Origin: Candidatus Accumulibacter phosphatis
GTDB taxonomy: Bacteria; Pseudomonadota; Gammaproteobacteria; Burkholderiales; Rhodocyclaceae
DNA: 64,000 bases
Assembly: GCF_012939955.1 (NCBI RefSeq)
Contig: NZ_SPMY01000043.1
Location: forward strand, 1-64,000
Direction of reading: 5' to 3'
The position numbers and the translations under genes were made by a program. Shown here piece after piece: positions 38,983-48,938 of the stretch. Within the stretch, counting starts at the first letter, position 1. Every line of letters starts with the position of its first letter. Under the pieces are notes generated by a model, which was given only the letters and a program-made list of their open reading frames with translations, was not told the DNA's origin and did no database searches.

Positions 38983-40806
38983 ATGCCGACCTATAAAGCT
39001 CCCCTGCGCGACATGCGCTTCCTGATCAACGAGGTGCTCGACTATCCCGCGCACTACGCGGGCCTGGCCAACGGCAGCGAGGCGACACCCGAGCTCGTGG
39101 ACGCCGTACTTGAAGGCGCCGCTACCTTGTGCGAAGAGGTCCTCGCGCCGATCAATCTTTCCGGCGATCGGGAGGGCTGTCACTTCAACGCCGGCGAAGT
39201 CACTACTCCGGCTGGTTTCAAAGAGGCTTACCGCCAGTTCGTCGACGGCGGTTGGCAGGGACTTTCATTCCCGACGGAATATGGTGGCCAGGGGCTGCCA
39301 ACATCGCTCAGCCTGTTCAAGACCGAGATGATGGGCGCCGCCAACTGGTCGTTCAACATGTATCCGGGACTAAGCCTGGGCTGCATCAATACCCTTTTGC
39401 GCTACGCTACCGAGGCACAAAAATCGCTCTATCTACCATCGCTCGTCAGCGGCGAGTGGACCGGCACCATGTGCCTGACCGAGCCGCAGTGCGGCACCGA
39501 TCTGGCGCAGGTCAAGACCAGGGCCGCGCCGCAGCCCGACGGCAGCTACAAGCTCACCGGCACCAAGATGTTCATCTCGGCGGGCGAGCACGATCTGGCC
39601 GGGAATATTGTGCACATCGTCCTCGCCCGCCTGCCCGACGCCCCGGCCGGCACACGCGGCATTTCGCTATTCGTCGTGCCGAAGTTTCTTGTCGCCATTG
39701 ACGGCTCTGCCGGCCAGCGCAACACCGTCAGTTGCGGCTCCATCGAACACAAGATGGGAATTCGCGGTTCGGCAACCGCCGTACTGAATTTTGACGAGGC
39801 AACCGGGCACCTGATTTTCGAACCCAACAAGGGCCTGGAAGCCATGTTCACCTACATGAACACCGCCCGAATCGGAATCGCGATCCAGGGTGTCGCCCAC
39901 GCCGAAGCCTCTTTTCAGGGCGCGCTGGCCTATGCCAAAGACAGACGATCAATGCGCGCCCTCTCGGGAAAGAAGGAACCCGAGGCCAACGCCGACTCTC
40001 TGATCTGGCACGCCGATGTGCGACGCATGCTGCTGACCCAAAAGGCCATCGCCGAAGGGGGGCGGGCGATGATCTATGCGGCCGCCCAGACAGCCGACCT
40101 GATGTTCAACGCCACGCTCGAAAACGACCAGACCAACTACGACCGCTACGACAACGAACTCGGCTTCTACACCCCCATCCTCAAGGGCTTTCTTACCGAA
40201 ATGGGCCTCGAAGCCGCCAATATCGGCATGCAAGTGTTCGGCGGGCACGGCTATATTCACGAGCACGGCATGGAGCAGATCGCCCGTGATGCGCGCATCT
40301 CCACCCTTTACGAAGGCACCACCGGCATCCAGGCGCTCGACCTGCTTGGCCGCAAGGTATTGATCGGCACCAAGGGAAAGTGCGTGCGCGAATTCACGCG
40401 CCTCATGCTGCGCCTGGCAAGAGCCAACTTGTTTGCGCGCGGCCCCACCGGCACCATGGCGCGCTCAATCATGAAGCGCGCCGTCGAGTGGAATCTCCTC
40501 ACGCTGCGCATCATGCTACGCGCCGGCAAGGATCGAGATCTCGTGGGGTCGGCGAGCGTGGACTACTTGATGTATTCAGGCTACGTCATGATGGGCTACT
40601 TCCTCGCCTTGCAGGCGGAGAAAGCGCAAACGCTATTGCTCAACGGCAAAGGAAGCGAATCCGCCGATTTCTATCGCGCCAAGATTCAGACGGCCACCTT
40701 CTACTTTGACCGCATCCTGCCGCGGGCCGACGCCCACCGCAGCAGCGCACTGGCGCCAACGCACTCGCTGATGCAGATGGACAACGCAAGTTTCGCGTTC
40801 CTGTGA
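38983..40806 (+). CDS. Acyl-CoA dehydrogenase (DmdC-like, ~600-residue class)
   Basis: A 607-residue FAD-dependent dehydrogenase of the long class that carries an extra C-terminal domain, like 3-methylmercaptopropionyl-CoA dehydrogenase and related beta-oxidation enzymes. Markers are 'MCLTEPQCGTDL' and 'YKLTGTKMFISAGEHDL' of the flavin site, and 'FGGHGYIHEHGMEQIARDARI' followed by 'LYEGTTGIQALDLLGRK', which holds the catalytic Glu. It oxidises an acyl-CoA to the enoyl-CoA, passing electrons to ETF. The substrate is unknown. Start ATG 38983 has aagga upstream. It is divergent from the FabR-like regulator and followed 76 bases later by a small unknown gene. Confidence 0.93.
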   Translation: MPTYKAPLRDMRFLINEVLDYPAHYAGLANGSEATPELVDAVLEGAATLCEEVLAPINLSGDREGCHFNAGEVTTPAGFKEAYRQFVDGGWQGLSFPTEYGGQGLPTSLSLFKTEMMGAANWSFNMYPGLSLGCINTLLRYATEAQKSLYLPSLVSGEWTGTMCLTEPQCGTDLAQVKTRAAPQPDGSYKLTGTKMFISAGEHDLAGNIVHIVLARLPDAPAGTRGISLFVVPKFLVAIDGSAGQRNTVSCGSIEHKMGIRGSATAVLNFDEATGHLIFEPNKGLEAMFTYMNTARIGIAIQGVAHAEASFQGALAYAKDRRSMRALSGKKEPEANADSLIWHADVRRMLLTQKAIAEGGRAMIYAAAQTADLMFNATLENDQTNYDRYDNELGFYTPILKGFLTEMGLEAANIGMQVFGGHGYIHEHGMEQIARDARISTLYEGTTGIQALDLLGRKVLIGTKGKCVREFTRLMLRLARANLFARGPTGTMARSIMKRAVEWNLLTLRIMLRAGKDRDLVGSASVDYLMYSGYVMMGYFLALQAEKAQTLLLNGKGSESADFYRAKIQTATFYFDRILPRADAHRSSALAPTHSLMQMDNASFAFL

Positions 40807-40882
40807 TTCGGCTTGAACAATGCGGCAAGGCAAGCCATCTGCATCACGCCACACCCTGACCCGACAAAACAAAGGAGAAATT

Positions 40883-41338
40883 GTGCCCACCACAACAAGC
40901 TCATCGACAAAAGCAGCCGACACTCCTGTCGCCAAGACAGCCAAGGAGAGCATTCCGATCGCCGCCAAAAAGCCGCGCACGGTCAAAGCCAAGGCCAGCA
41001 CTTCCACCCAGCCATCCCTGCGCTTCTATTATTCAGAGGCTCTTCGTGAGAAAACGGACACCGTCCTCTCGGCACTCGATACACGGCCAAGTGAGCCCGG
41101 CCACGGAGAGGCCATTGCCGACCTGGTCACCGAGTTGATCGATGCGGGCATGGATTACTATTTCCTGAAACCGCTCAAACAGGCTGAAGTCGGCTTTGTC
41201 GGCGAGCAGTCGGCCCGACTCGGCATATCCGGGGCGGTCAAGCTGCTCAGCTCGGTTAGTCGCAAGTTCCTCACGCGCATGGATCACGCACAACTGCTGG
41301 TCGTTGCCAAGCACCTACGCACTCTTGCCGCTCCATAA
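40883..41338 (+). CDS. Hypothetical protein with Lys/Ala-rich N terminus
   Basis: A 151-residue protein of no recognised family. Residues 1-45 are a Lys/Ala/Thr-rich, probably disordered segment (AKKPRTVKAKAS). The rest is helical with 'LRFYYSEALREKT' and 'DAGMDYYFLKPLKQAEVGF'. A GTG start at 40883 is chosen because aaaggaga lies four bases upstream; the frame is open to 40820. It follows the acyl-CoA dehydrogenase closely and may be co-transcribed. The basic tail hints at DNA, RNA or granule binding, but this is a guess. Confidence 0.7.
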   Translation: MPTTTSSSTKAADTPVAKTAKESIPIAAKKPRTVKAKASTSTQPSLRFYYSEALREKTDTVLSALDTRPSEPGHGEAIADLVTELIDAGMDYYFLKPLKQAEVGFVGEQSARLGISGAVKLLSSVSRKFLTRMDHAQLLVVAKHLRTLAAP

Positions 41339-42021
41339 CAGCCGGTCGTGGCGCTTGCGGCCATCACGGCAGCCGCAGACGAGACTTGAGCAGCGACCGT
41401 TCGGGGACGAGCGCGGCGGCAGCCAGTGGCCTGGCCGCCGCCGAAGCTTGTCCGGCCGATGCCGGCAGGCGCCAGAATATCGAGCATCGTGTTGGCGGCG
41501 TAAGAGCGTGCAAATCTGGTGGCTATGAGCGCAAGCGCAGTCCGAGCGACGACAATCAACGACCGGTACTTGCTTTCAAGCAGGCATTCTGAAAGAGGCG
41601 CACCTCGCCTGGCCATCGGCCGTTTCGGACATTGGCGTCACTCTGGGCGGACCTCCGGCAGGGTTCCTTTACCGGGCGCAGGACGGGAAATTGCACCGAA
41701 CGGCTGCTTCAACCGTTTCGCTACGCCCGGTTCCGACCCAAAGCGGAAGTAGCGATCGCCCGATAGCGGCCATTCAGCTAAACCCAGGTTCAGCGAACTG
41801 GAATTCTCCGAAGCGGCCATTTGCGACCTCACCCTCCCGGCCATGAGCAGGCACTCACTGGTCGCTTAAACCCGCAGATTGAGTGTCAGCAGCAATCTTG
41901 AAAGAAGACGTCCGCCGACAGGCAACTTTCGGACACGTTTAGCCTTGCCTGCCACCGGATGCAGTACAGCAGGCAGCTGGTCGCCGCAATCCGATCACGA
42001 TGTAGCCATGGCAGAAATGAT
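41339..42021. other. Repeat-rich intergenic region
   Basis: About 680 bases with no supported gene. It contains decayed short repeats: gcggccattca at about 41767-41777, and a second gcggccatt near 41813-41821. The first word recurs near 45110, so these look like members of a degenerate intergenic repeat family. Confidence 0.5.
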
Positions 42022-43170
42022 CTACCCCAAAGTGGTCTCCCCTGTGCCACACCGAGCGCGCCACTTCTTTGGACTCACCTGTGCACATTTCCGAAATGCT
42101 CGTGAAAATACGGCTGAGTCAGCGTAATGCAGCGCCGCCGCAATTTCCGATAAAGGAAGTTGCGTGTTTGCCAGTAGTTGCTGTGCAAGCGTGAAGCGCG
42201 TTTGAGTGACGAGTTGCTGTAAGGAAGTCTGCTCCGCGGCGAGCCGTTTGCGCAGCGTTCGATCATGGATGCCAAACAGGCGTGCCACGTCCTGCGCTGA
42301 CGATATGCCATTTAGCACCATCTGGTGCAGCGCGCTCCGCACTTCATCGACAAAAGACGTTGTGCCATTTGCATGTTCCTGCCTGATCGCCTGTGCGATC
42401 AGCACACGAAGCGCGGGGTCTGCACCTACGATGGCATGGTCAAGCCACGACGAGGCGAAAACGATACCCGACACCTCGGCATCGAAACGGAGGTTTGAGC
42501 CGAAGAGTCGCTGGTAGGGTCTCGTATCTTTTGGTCGGACATGCGAAAACTGAACGCGCAGCGGTTTCCAAGCGGGACCGCAGATGTCAACCAATGCCCG
42601 GAAGCCAATTGCGATCGCCGCATCGTAGAGTTGCGAGACACCCGGCACCCCGGGTCGATAGATGGAGTAACCGAGGACTACGGTTGATGTATCCAGATTG
42701 AGCAATACCGGCGCCGCACCCCGATCATGCAGGTGAAGGTGTAGAAGCAGTGCCCGCAACGCTTCGCCGACTGTCGCTGAATTGCGCATCAGGTAACCGA
42801 TGGCACCGAGTCCTTTCAGATCGAAGTGTCTTCCGACGAGCAGGCCGAAGTGGGTGCAATTCGTCAGGCTTGCACACTCCGAGAGCAAGCGCCCCAGCGC
42901 GTCGAAGGCGATGCGATTTTCGGGATTCTTGAACAGGTGAAGCGGCACGCCGGCCCGCACGAACGCCCGACGTGGATTGATGCCGAGTTCAGTCAATACC
43001 ATCGGCACCGCAGCGACTGGGCCGATCCTGACATCACCGTCGGCAGTGACGGACACAGCAGCGCGCCGAGCTGACATCGAGATGTTGGCCTGTTGCAGGG
43101 GAGGCTTACTGATACTTCCGTGGTTTGTCATGGAAACCTTGTCTGCCGCTGATTGTTTTGATCGAGCCAT
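42022..43170 (-). CDS. AraC-family transcriptional regulator
   Basis: A 382-residue regulator with an N-terminal AraC-type 'Arabinose-bd' domain (the OruR/ArgR-like class, 'GINPRRAFVRAGVPLHLF') and a C-terminal pair of helix-turn-helix motifs ending 'LPLSEIAAALHYADSAVFSRAFRK'. It is transcribed divergently from the DUF1254 secreted-protein gene and is likely to regulate it. Two further Met codons (residues 14 and 32) could be the true start, since the first 40 residues are poorly conserved. The effector is unknown. Confidence 0.9.
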   Translation of the reverse strand: MARSKQSAADKVSMTNHGSISKPPLQQANISMSARRAAVSVTADGDVRIGPVAAVPMVLTELGINPRRAFVRAGVPLHLFKNPENRIAFDALGRLLSECASLTNCTHFGLLVGRHFDLKGLGAIGYLMRNSATVGEALRALLLHLHLHDRGAAPVLLNLDTSTVVLGYSIYRPGVPGVSQLYDAAIAIGFRALVDICGPAWKPLRVQFSHVRPKDTRPYQRLFGSNLRFDAEVSGIVFASSWLDHAIVGADPALRVLIAQAIRQEHANGTTSFVDEVRSALHQMVLNGISSAQDVARLFGIHDRTLRKRLAAEQTSLQQLVTQTRFTLAQQLLANTQLPLSEIAAALHYADSAVFSRAFRKCAQVSPKKWRARCGTGETTLG

Positions 43171-43380
43171 CCCGAAACCCCCTGTTCCTCAGCTGTTTTC
43201 GGCGTGCCCGATCCTAAGCGGAGCTTGGCGGACGGGTCAATGAGAGGGCCGGAATTGCAAAGTAGCTTTTCCTCGAAGCTGATACGCTGACGAACAAGCA
43301 GTGTTACTTGGACGCTTCAACCCAGCGGCCGGCGGATCTGCCATGAACACCGAGACATGCAATTTACCGGAGTGAAGAAC

Positions 43381-44877
43381 ATGACGAAACAAGCGCTTAT
43401 GGGCGCACTGCTCGCCGCTGCCTTCGTGGCGACAGCGAGCGCCAGCGATTACAAAATGACTACGCCGATCGCACCGGGCGTCGCTATACCGGACACGGTC
43501 GAGACGTCGATCGGCACCCTGAAGCTCAATGACGGTTTCCCGACCACCGAGACCATTGAAAAAGTCTACGACAACCTTGATCGATCGCGCGCGCTACAGG
43601 CCTACCTGCTGGCCATCCCGATTGTCAATCAGGCTGGCATGCGCGATTCGCTGCGCAAGTTTGGTCCCGACAACCAAACAGACGTCATTTGGGAAAATCT
43701 GGTCGACCCGAAGACAGTTGAGCTGACTGCAAACGACAACACGGTCTACAGCTTCATCTGGCTGGACACCAAAAAGGGACCGCTGGTGATTGACATTCCC
43801 CCCAAGGTGCTGGGGCTGATCGACGACTTCTGGTACAAGTGGGTGGTCGATGTCGGCATCACTGGTGCGGATAAGGGACGAGGCGGTAAATACCTGGTGC
43901 TCCCGCCCGGTTACAAGGGCGATGTCCCAGCCGGTTATCACGTCGTGCGACCCAGCACCTACGGCACTTGGCTGGCCTTCCGATCCTTCCTCGTCGATGG
44001 TTCGACAAAGCCCGGGGTCGAGTCGGTCAAGAAGAACCTCAAGATCTATCAGCTTGCCGATGCAGCCAATCCGCCGTCGATGAAATTTGTCAACGCTTCG
44101 GGCATTCCATCGAATTTTGTCGCACCCGGCGACTACTCATTCTGGAATTTTTTGAACCAGATGATTCAGGAAGAGCCGGCTGAGGGTTCCGACCCAACTA
44201 CCCTTGGACTCTTTGCCTCGATCGGCATTGTCAAAGGCCAGCCATTCAATCCCGATGCGCGAATGAAGAAGATTCTCGCTGATGCAGCCAACATCGGTGC
44301 TGTCACCGCCCGTGCCATTGCTTTCAAGATGCGCGAGAAGGACGCCTATTTCTACCCGAACAGTTCGTGGCGTCTGCCCTTCTTCGGCGGTTACAAGTTC
44401 GAGGTGGCGCCGGGTGTTGCCAACCTCGACGGCGCTGCCTTCTTCTATTATTTCGCCACCGGCGTGACGCCTGCGATGGCCGAGAAGATGGTTGGCCTCG
44501 GCTCGCAGTACCCATGGGCCGCCCTGGACTCGAAGGCAAAGCCTTTTGATGGTGGAAGTACCTACAAGCTTCGTCTGCCTCCAAACGTTCCGGTCAAGGA
44601 TTTCTGGTCGGTCATCGTGTACGACAACCAGACACGCTCAATGCTGCAGACCGATCAGAAGGCGCCGAGTGTCAGTAGTCAAGACAAAGGATTCAAGACC
44701 AATGCCGATGGCTCTGTTGATGTCTGGTTCGGACCCAAAGCTCCGGCAGGGTTCGAGAATAACTGGGTACAGACGATTCCGGGCAAGGGCTGGTTCATGA
44801 TCTTGCGTCTCTACGGACCGCTGGAGCCGTGGTTCGACAAGACCTGGCGACCAGGAGAGATCGAACTGCAAAATTGA
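43381..44877 (+). CDS. Secreted DUF1254/DUF1214 domain protein
   Basis: A 498-residue protein with a signal peptide (residues 1-21, cleavage after 'ATASA'). It has the DUF1254 domain ('LDRSRALQAYLLAIP', 'DTVYSF'-like 'DNTVYSFIWLDTKKGPLVIDIP') and a C-terminal DUF1214 domain ending 'WFMILRLYGPLEPWFDKTWRPGEIE'. The family is periplasmic or surface-exposed with no established reaction; some members are linked to lipid or aromatic stress. Start ATG 43381 has ccggag upstream; the alternative at 43357 is unlikely. It is divergent from an AraC regulator. A hairpin terminator follows. Confidence 0.9.
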   Translation: MTKQALMGALLAAAFVATASASDYKMTTPIAPGVAIPDTVETSIGTLKLNDGFPTTETIEKVYDNLDRSRALQAYLLAIPIVNQAGMRDSLRKFGPDNQTDVIWENLVDPKTVELTANDNTVYSFIWLDTKKGPLVIDIPPKVLGLIDDFWYKWVVDVGITGADKGRGGKYLVLPPGYKGDVPAGYHVVRPSTYGTWLAFRSFLVDGSTKPGVESVKKNLKIYQLADAANPPSMKFVNASGIPSNFVAPGDYSFWNFLNQMIQEEPAEGSDPTTLGLFASIGIVKGQPFNPDARMKKILADAANIGAVTARAIAFKMREKDAYFYPNSSWRLPFFGGYKFEVAPGVANLDGAAFFYYFATGVTPAMAEKMVGLGSQYPWAALDSKAKPFDGGSTYKLRLPPNVPVKDFWSVIVYDNQTRSMLQTDQKAPSVSSQDKGFKTNADGSVDVWFGPKAPAGFENNWVQTIPGKGWFMILRLYGPLEPWFDKTWRPGEIELQN

Positions 44878-44908
44878 CCTGCCTGACCAGGCGTAATTGA
44901 AACGAACC

Positions 44909-44930
44909 AATGGGCGCTACGGCGCCCATT
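44909..44930 (+). terminator. Terminator after the DUF1254 gene
   Basis: A perfect 9-bp stem (aatgggcgc / gcgcccatt) with a 4-base loop, 31 bases after the stop, followed by a weak T-containing tail (gttgctcct). Confidence 0.65.
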
Positions 44931-45398
44931 GTTGCTCCTATGGCGACGACGTCCACAGGTTGCTCAATCAACTCCGTAAATGGCAGCTCAACTGCCCAAT
45001 CCAGCCATAGCACTTGCGAACGTCAGCAGGCCGCTTCGGGTCGTGATGCGCCCGACCTCTCGTCGACTTTGTCGCCGGAAAGCGGTCAGTGAAGCTTCGC
45101 TTCCCGGAAGCGGCCATTCATCATCGAGTGCTGACGACCCAAACCTCCCTGCTACATTTAGCATACTCAATGGCGGCTTACTGATCATCAAGCTGCCGGT
45201 CATGGGCATCTGATGTCAGGCTGGTTCTCGGCCGGAGCCGATGCTGTAACATCAGACGTTCGGCGACCGGCTAGGGGCTGCCAGGCGAGGGTTAGCCGTT
45301 CCACATCAGGAAAATGGGAACGACTGACGCCTGATTCTTGACCTTCCTTCGACTCGAGGGCAAGCTGACGGCTCGCTCAATCGACGAAAGGCTCCCGC
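44931..45398. other. Intergenic region with degenerate repeats
   Basis: About 470 bases with no supported gene. It contains gcggccattca (about 45109-45119), shared with the 41.3-42.0 kb gap, next to gcttcccggaa and aagcggtcagtgaagc. Confidence 0.45.
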
Positions 45399-46361
45399 AT
45401 GCCAGCTACCAAGGCCATGCTACTCCCGACTCGCGCCGCCTGTATAGGCACGCTCCTGATGATGGCCGCCATGCCTGCCGCGGCGCAATCCTTGAAAGAC
45501 ATATTCCGTCCCTTGGTTGCGGAGGCGAATCTGGGGGCGGGCTATGCGCAGATGTTGAACCTAGCGGCGACACCCGATATCGGCGCGGCACACTTCGAGA
45601 TCGATCACGGAGGCGATCGGCCGACCATCGATATCTTTCGCCTTCCCTACCAGTCTCGCTGGCTCGCACTTTCGCAGGATTCCGACCTCTATTGGCGAGT
45701 GTCCGGAGACTACCTGCAACAGAAGGAAGATCTCGACGTGGGCGGTGGCAGCATCGCAAGCAAGTGGTCGGCATACAGCCTTACGGGCGGGCTGCTAGCC
45801 AAGATTCGACTCGGCAACGGCTTTACGCTCGCGCCCGCGCTTGACCTTGGCGTCGCCCGTCTGGACAACCGGGCGGACTATGACGGCACGGCCAACCTCC
45901 TAAAACCGTTTTTCGATGAGTTGTTATTCAACTGGCGAACAAATGCATGGTTGGTGACCCCGAGTGTCCAGCTCGGGTGGAACAGGATCGACGAGGCTCG
46001 AAGGATCAGTATCAGCGGCCATGTTGCGCGCTCGTGGATTTCCAGCTTTGGCGAGTCGGACCGCGTACTCGAATTCAACGAAACCGCCAATATCTACTCG
46101 CTGCGGGCGGAGCACGCCGCGCCGACCGACATGCAACTGGCTGGACGTCCGCTCGACTGGGTAATTTATGGCGGCTACGCCGGCTTCTTCGGCCCCAACC
46201 GCGATGTGCTTGGCTTCACGTCAGTCGCAGAAGTGGGTGTCGGTATGGAAACGCCTCTGGTGACCGATCAAAAGCGCCCAGACCGCGCGCGACTGGGCGC
46301 AAGCTACCTGTTCGGTGAGCACGTCAGGGGATGGACGATAAGCCTGTCGCTGCAATATTGA
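45399..46361 (+). CDS. Outer-membrane beta-barrel (solitary autotransporter-barrel type)
   Basis: A 320-residue protein with a signal peptide (residues 1-29, 'AMPAAAQ'). Alternating amphipathic strands follow, and the last residues 'GWTISLSLQY' end in an aromatic, the BAM recognition signal. The layout matches the solitary outer-membrane autotransporter beta-barrel group, which has a barrel but no passenger. Function is unknown; it may be a porin-like or adhesin-anchor protein. No operon partner. The start could be ATG 45399 or the Met six codons in. Confidence 0.8.
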   Translation: MPATKAMLLPTRAACIGTLLMMAAMPAAAQSLKDIFRPLVAEANLGAGYAQMLNLAATPDIGAAHFEIDHGGDRPTIDIFRLPYQSRWLALSQDSDLYWRVSGDYLQQKEDLDVGGGSIASKWSAYSLTGGLLAKIRLGNGFTLAPALDLGVARLDNRADYDGTANLLKPFFDELLFNWRTNAWLVTPSVQLGWNRIDEARRISISGHVARSWISSFGESDRVLEFNETANIYSLRAEHAAPTDMQLAGRPLDWVIYGGYAGFFGPNRDVLGFTSVAEVGVGMETPLVTDQKRPDRARLGASYLFGEHVRGWTISLSLQY

Positions 46362-46592
46362 TTTGAGGCGATATTGGGCCCCCACACGCATTCACAGGCA
46401 TCGCGTCACGTCGCGCTTGCAGGCGGAATTTTTCTCATCCGAGAAATTGGGGTACCGAGAGACTAAGTGGCACGCGCGTTGCGCAGATTCCTCCAGCCAA
46501 TTGTGCTTGTGCTAATGAGACGGCGACCGCGTGGCCAGCCAACCGAGAGCCAATTCGGGCAACTAACGTCGAGCGCTTCTTTACCTACCTAC

Positions 46593-47048
46593 TTACCGTC
46601 CTGAACGGCGCCAAGTGTAGATTCCGCCATCTGCATACAGAGACATGTGCAACTGGCCCTCGCGTAGCAGGTAGGAGCGAACGTAGGCCATGTCCCGTGC
46701 GACGCGCTCGTCCTCCGAGGGGGGCAGGCACAGGGCTTTCGTTGCGGCAAGCGGCCCGAAAGCAAGTTGTCCGGAATCTCCCCTGCCGGGCTGCGCACTC
46801 CAGTCCCCAGTCGCCCGATTGCAATTCAGCCTGAAGCTGGCGCGGCCATCTCTGCCAAAAGTGAGCACGTAGTACGCCGGCTCAGAAATGTGGGTGGTGC
46901 CTGTCGCATCATCCATCGACTGGATGGACATCAATTCCCACGAGGTGCCCACCAAGGGTGCACTGGCCTTATTGTGATGTGCTGGTACGCACGCCGAGAG
47001 CAGGTAAGCCAGAGAGATCAGGCCGCAATAGTTGGCAATACGGTGCAT
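46593..47048 (-). CDS. META-domain lipoprotein (HslJ-like)
   Basis: A 151-residue protein with a lipoprotein signal ending 'LLSAC' and a META domain ('LVGTSWELMSIQ', 'YVLTFGRDGRASFRLNCNRATGDW', 'LAFGPLAATKALC'). The family includes HslJ and is linked to heat and novobiocin tolerance; its reaction is unknown. It sits in the periplasm, lipid-anchored. Its start overlaps the end of the upstream small membrane protein by 31 bases, so the two genes are likely co-transcribed. Confidence 0.88.
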   Translation of the reverse strand: MHRIANYCGLISLAYLLSACVPAHHNKASAPLVGTSWELMSIQSMDDATGTTHISEPAYYVLTFGRDGRASFRLNCNRATGDWSAQPGRGDSGQLAFGPLAATKALCLPPSEDERVARDMAYVRSYLLREGQLHMSLYADGGIYTWRRSGR

Positions 47049-47371
47049 GTCTGCTCGTATTCACACTCATCATGAAGACCGGCAACCCATGATCGCCCGG
47101 TCCTGAAAATTGACCACGGGGTCAGGATTATCAGGATTGGCCAGATGATCAACAGATCAACCCGTATGTTCGCCTCTGGCGTCATGGTGACAACCAGCCA
47201 TTCCCAGACGGCATAGTACAGCCAGGCGATCGCCGCCACCCGCAGCGAATTGCCGTGACGGGAACGCTCGCCAGGAGCTCGACGCGCCAGGCCCCAGGCA
47301 AGAAGGCAGACGACCGCGACAAGGAGGATGTGCAGCGGCTGCTGAACAAACACGCGACTCAGGATTTCCAT
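47018..47371 (-). CDS. Small integral membrane protein
   Basis: A 117-residue protein with three predicted transmembrane helices (residues 12-30, 46-63 and 72-88, for example 'LLIIWPILIILTPWSIF') and a Cys-containing cytoplasmic tail. No family function is known. It overlaps the following META lipoprotein gene. The C-terminal part after residue 95 may be read-through, since the overlap is long. Confidence 0.65.
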   Translation of the reverse strand: MEILSRVFVQQPLHILLVAVVCLLAWGLARRAPGERSRHGNSLRVAAIAWLYYAVWEWLVVTMTPEANIRVDLLIIWPILIILTPWSIFRTGRSWVAGLHDECEYEQTCTVLPTIAA

Positions 47372-47541
47372 TGCCGGAACCTTGGTCGCCTGCTATGACG
47401 ACTTTCACGATGATGTAAGAAGGGAAGTCGCCGGCATTGTGCAGCGAGTCGTCGGCGTCCCAGACTATCGATTGGATGTCGGCGATCGTGCGCTAATCAA
47501 GAGGCAGGCCGGAGTACGACCAAAGCGGTTGGACTGGGGAA

Positions 47542-48294
47542 TCAACCGCCCGAGATCACTGCCTGCGGAATCTGGTAGTGCTCATAGTCGTTGACAGTAA
47601 CCGACCACATATCGCCGCTCTTGGTGGCCTCCACCTTGGCGTCGCCCTCTGAACTCACCTTGTTGCCGGCGAAGTTCAGCGTGCGCTTGAAGCCCCTCGG
47701 TGGCATCACATGGACCGCGGCGTTGCCCGGCTGGCCACGGATCACGCCGAAGTTGCACTGCGCAGAGCCTTGAGGCGCATCGCCCTGCGAACATGGCACT
47801 TCCCCGGTGGCGTGGTACGGCGTCCCCTTCACCTTTGCATCGCTAGCGGGCGCGGCCTCCGCGGCAGGCGGTGCTACAGCGGCACCGGTGATGCCGACGG
47901 TGAGGGTGTAGTTGGCGGTCTCGTTGCGGCGGGCGGCGTTGCGCATCAGGTAAACCCGAACCGCGTATTCGCCATCGTCCTGGAGGGTCCCGGACCATTC
48001 GTTGCCGCTGGTCGAGCCAACGAAAATGGCGACATCGCTGGAGCCGGGCGGGAGCACGTTGAAGTAGTTGCTGAGGTTACTAGTCTTCAACTTAACGTTC
48101 ATCGACTGGCCTGCCTTAGCCCGCAGTTTGTAGTCGACAACCTTGTAACCCTTGAGCGACCCTTTCACTGTGGCCGCGGAAGCGCCCTTGGCAAAATGGA
48201 TCGACCGGGACTCGACAGAGTCCGCTGCAAATGCGAAGAAATTGGTAGCCATCAGAACACACGCCAGCATCAGGCGTCTAGTCGTTACGACCAT
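47542..48294 (-). CDS. Secreted protein with PPC-like beta domain
   Basis: A 250-residue exported protein. It has a signal peptide (residues 1-24, 'FFAFAADS') and a beta-sandwich region ('IHFAKGASAATVKGSLKG', 'YKLRAKAGQSMNVKL', 'GEYAVRVYLMRNAARR') like bacterial pre-peptidase C-terminal (PPC) domains. A Pro/Ala linker and a second small domain with a 'CSQGDAPQGSAQC' disulfide-like pair follow. PPC domains are usually attached to secreted enzymes; here no catalytic part is present. Start ATG 48294 is set by ggagg five bases upstream. Confidence 0.75.
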   Translation of the reverse strand: MVVTTRRLMLACVLMATNFFAFAADSVESRSIHFAKGASAATVKGSLKGYKVVDYKLRAKAGQSMNVKLKTSNLSNYFNVLPPGSSDVAIFVGSTSGNEWSGTLQDDGEYAVRVYLMRNAARRNETANYTLTVGITGAAVAPPAAEAAPASDAKVKGTPYHATGEVPCSQGDAPQGSAQCNFGVIRGQPGNAAVHVMPPRGFKRTLNFAGNKVSSEGDAKVEATKSGDMWSVTVNDYEHYQIPQAVISGG

Positions 48295-48938
48295 CGTATC
48301 CTCCATATCAAAGACTGACTCTCGTCAGGGAACGCTGGCGAGTGGCCGCGCGGACTTCTTCAGCATTTTCACCAGTTTGATTGAATAGCTTGCTCAAGCT
48401 TTCCAGAAGCACTGTTTGAACTGGCTGGCTGCTGCTTTCGTTATTACGAACAAGCCTCATGGGAAGTTGGCTTCGTTCTTCCAGGAACTGACCAGCCGTC
48501 AAATGGTAGCTTGAATACCCGATCAGTTGCCTAGACCGGTTAGGTCAGGGGCAAGTTCCGATCGGATGTTTCGGCCGATGGGCCGTCCTATGACCACCAG
48601 AGTCGAGCGGCTGGTTTCTGATGTGTTGCCTGCCGTTCAACATCGCTATTATTCGAGCCGTTGGATGACCGGATCTGGCCGGGTCGAGACAGTCCAAACA
48701 TCAAGTTGCTTGCCGAATTCCGGACATTCAGCCGCGTCAGGGAACGCCTTGGCTATTCAAATTGGATGACCACCTCGACTGGCAGGTTGTGGCCGACTGC
48801 TGACGCTCAAAAATGTAGCGCAGCGGCGTGCTCGCCGGCGAATTTTCCGCGCGGCCACAGCGTGATCGGATAGCACTCAGCGTGCAGTTCCCCTGAACCT
48901 GTGCCGTGGCTGCCTCGCCACGGAAATTCCAATAGCCC
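48295..48938. other. Intergenic region downstream of the LysR gene
   Basis: About 640 bases with no supported gene. It contains sequence reminiscent of the other decayed intergenic repeats (ccggacattcagccgc at about 48720-48735). The promoter and Shine-Dalgarno (ggagg) of the secreted-protein gene lie at the left edge. Confidence 0.45.
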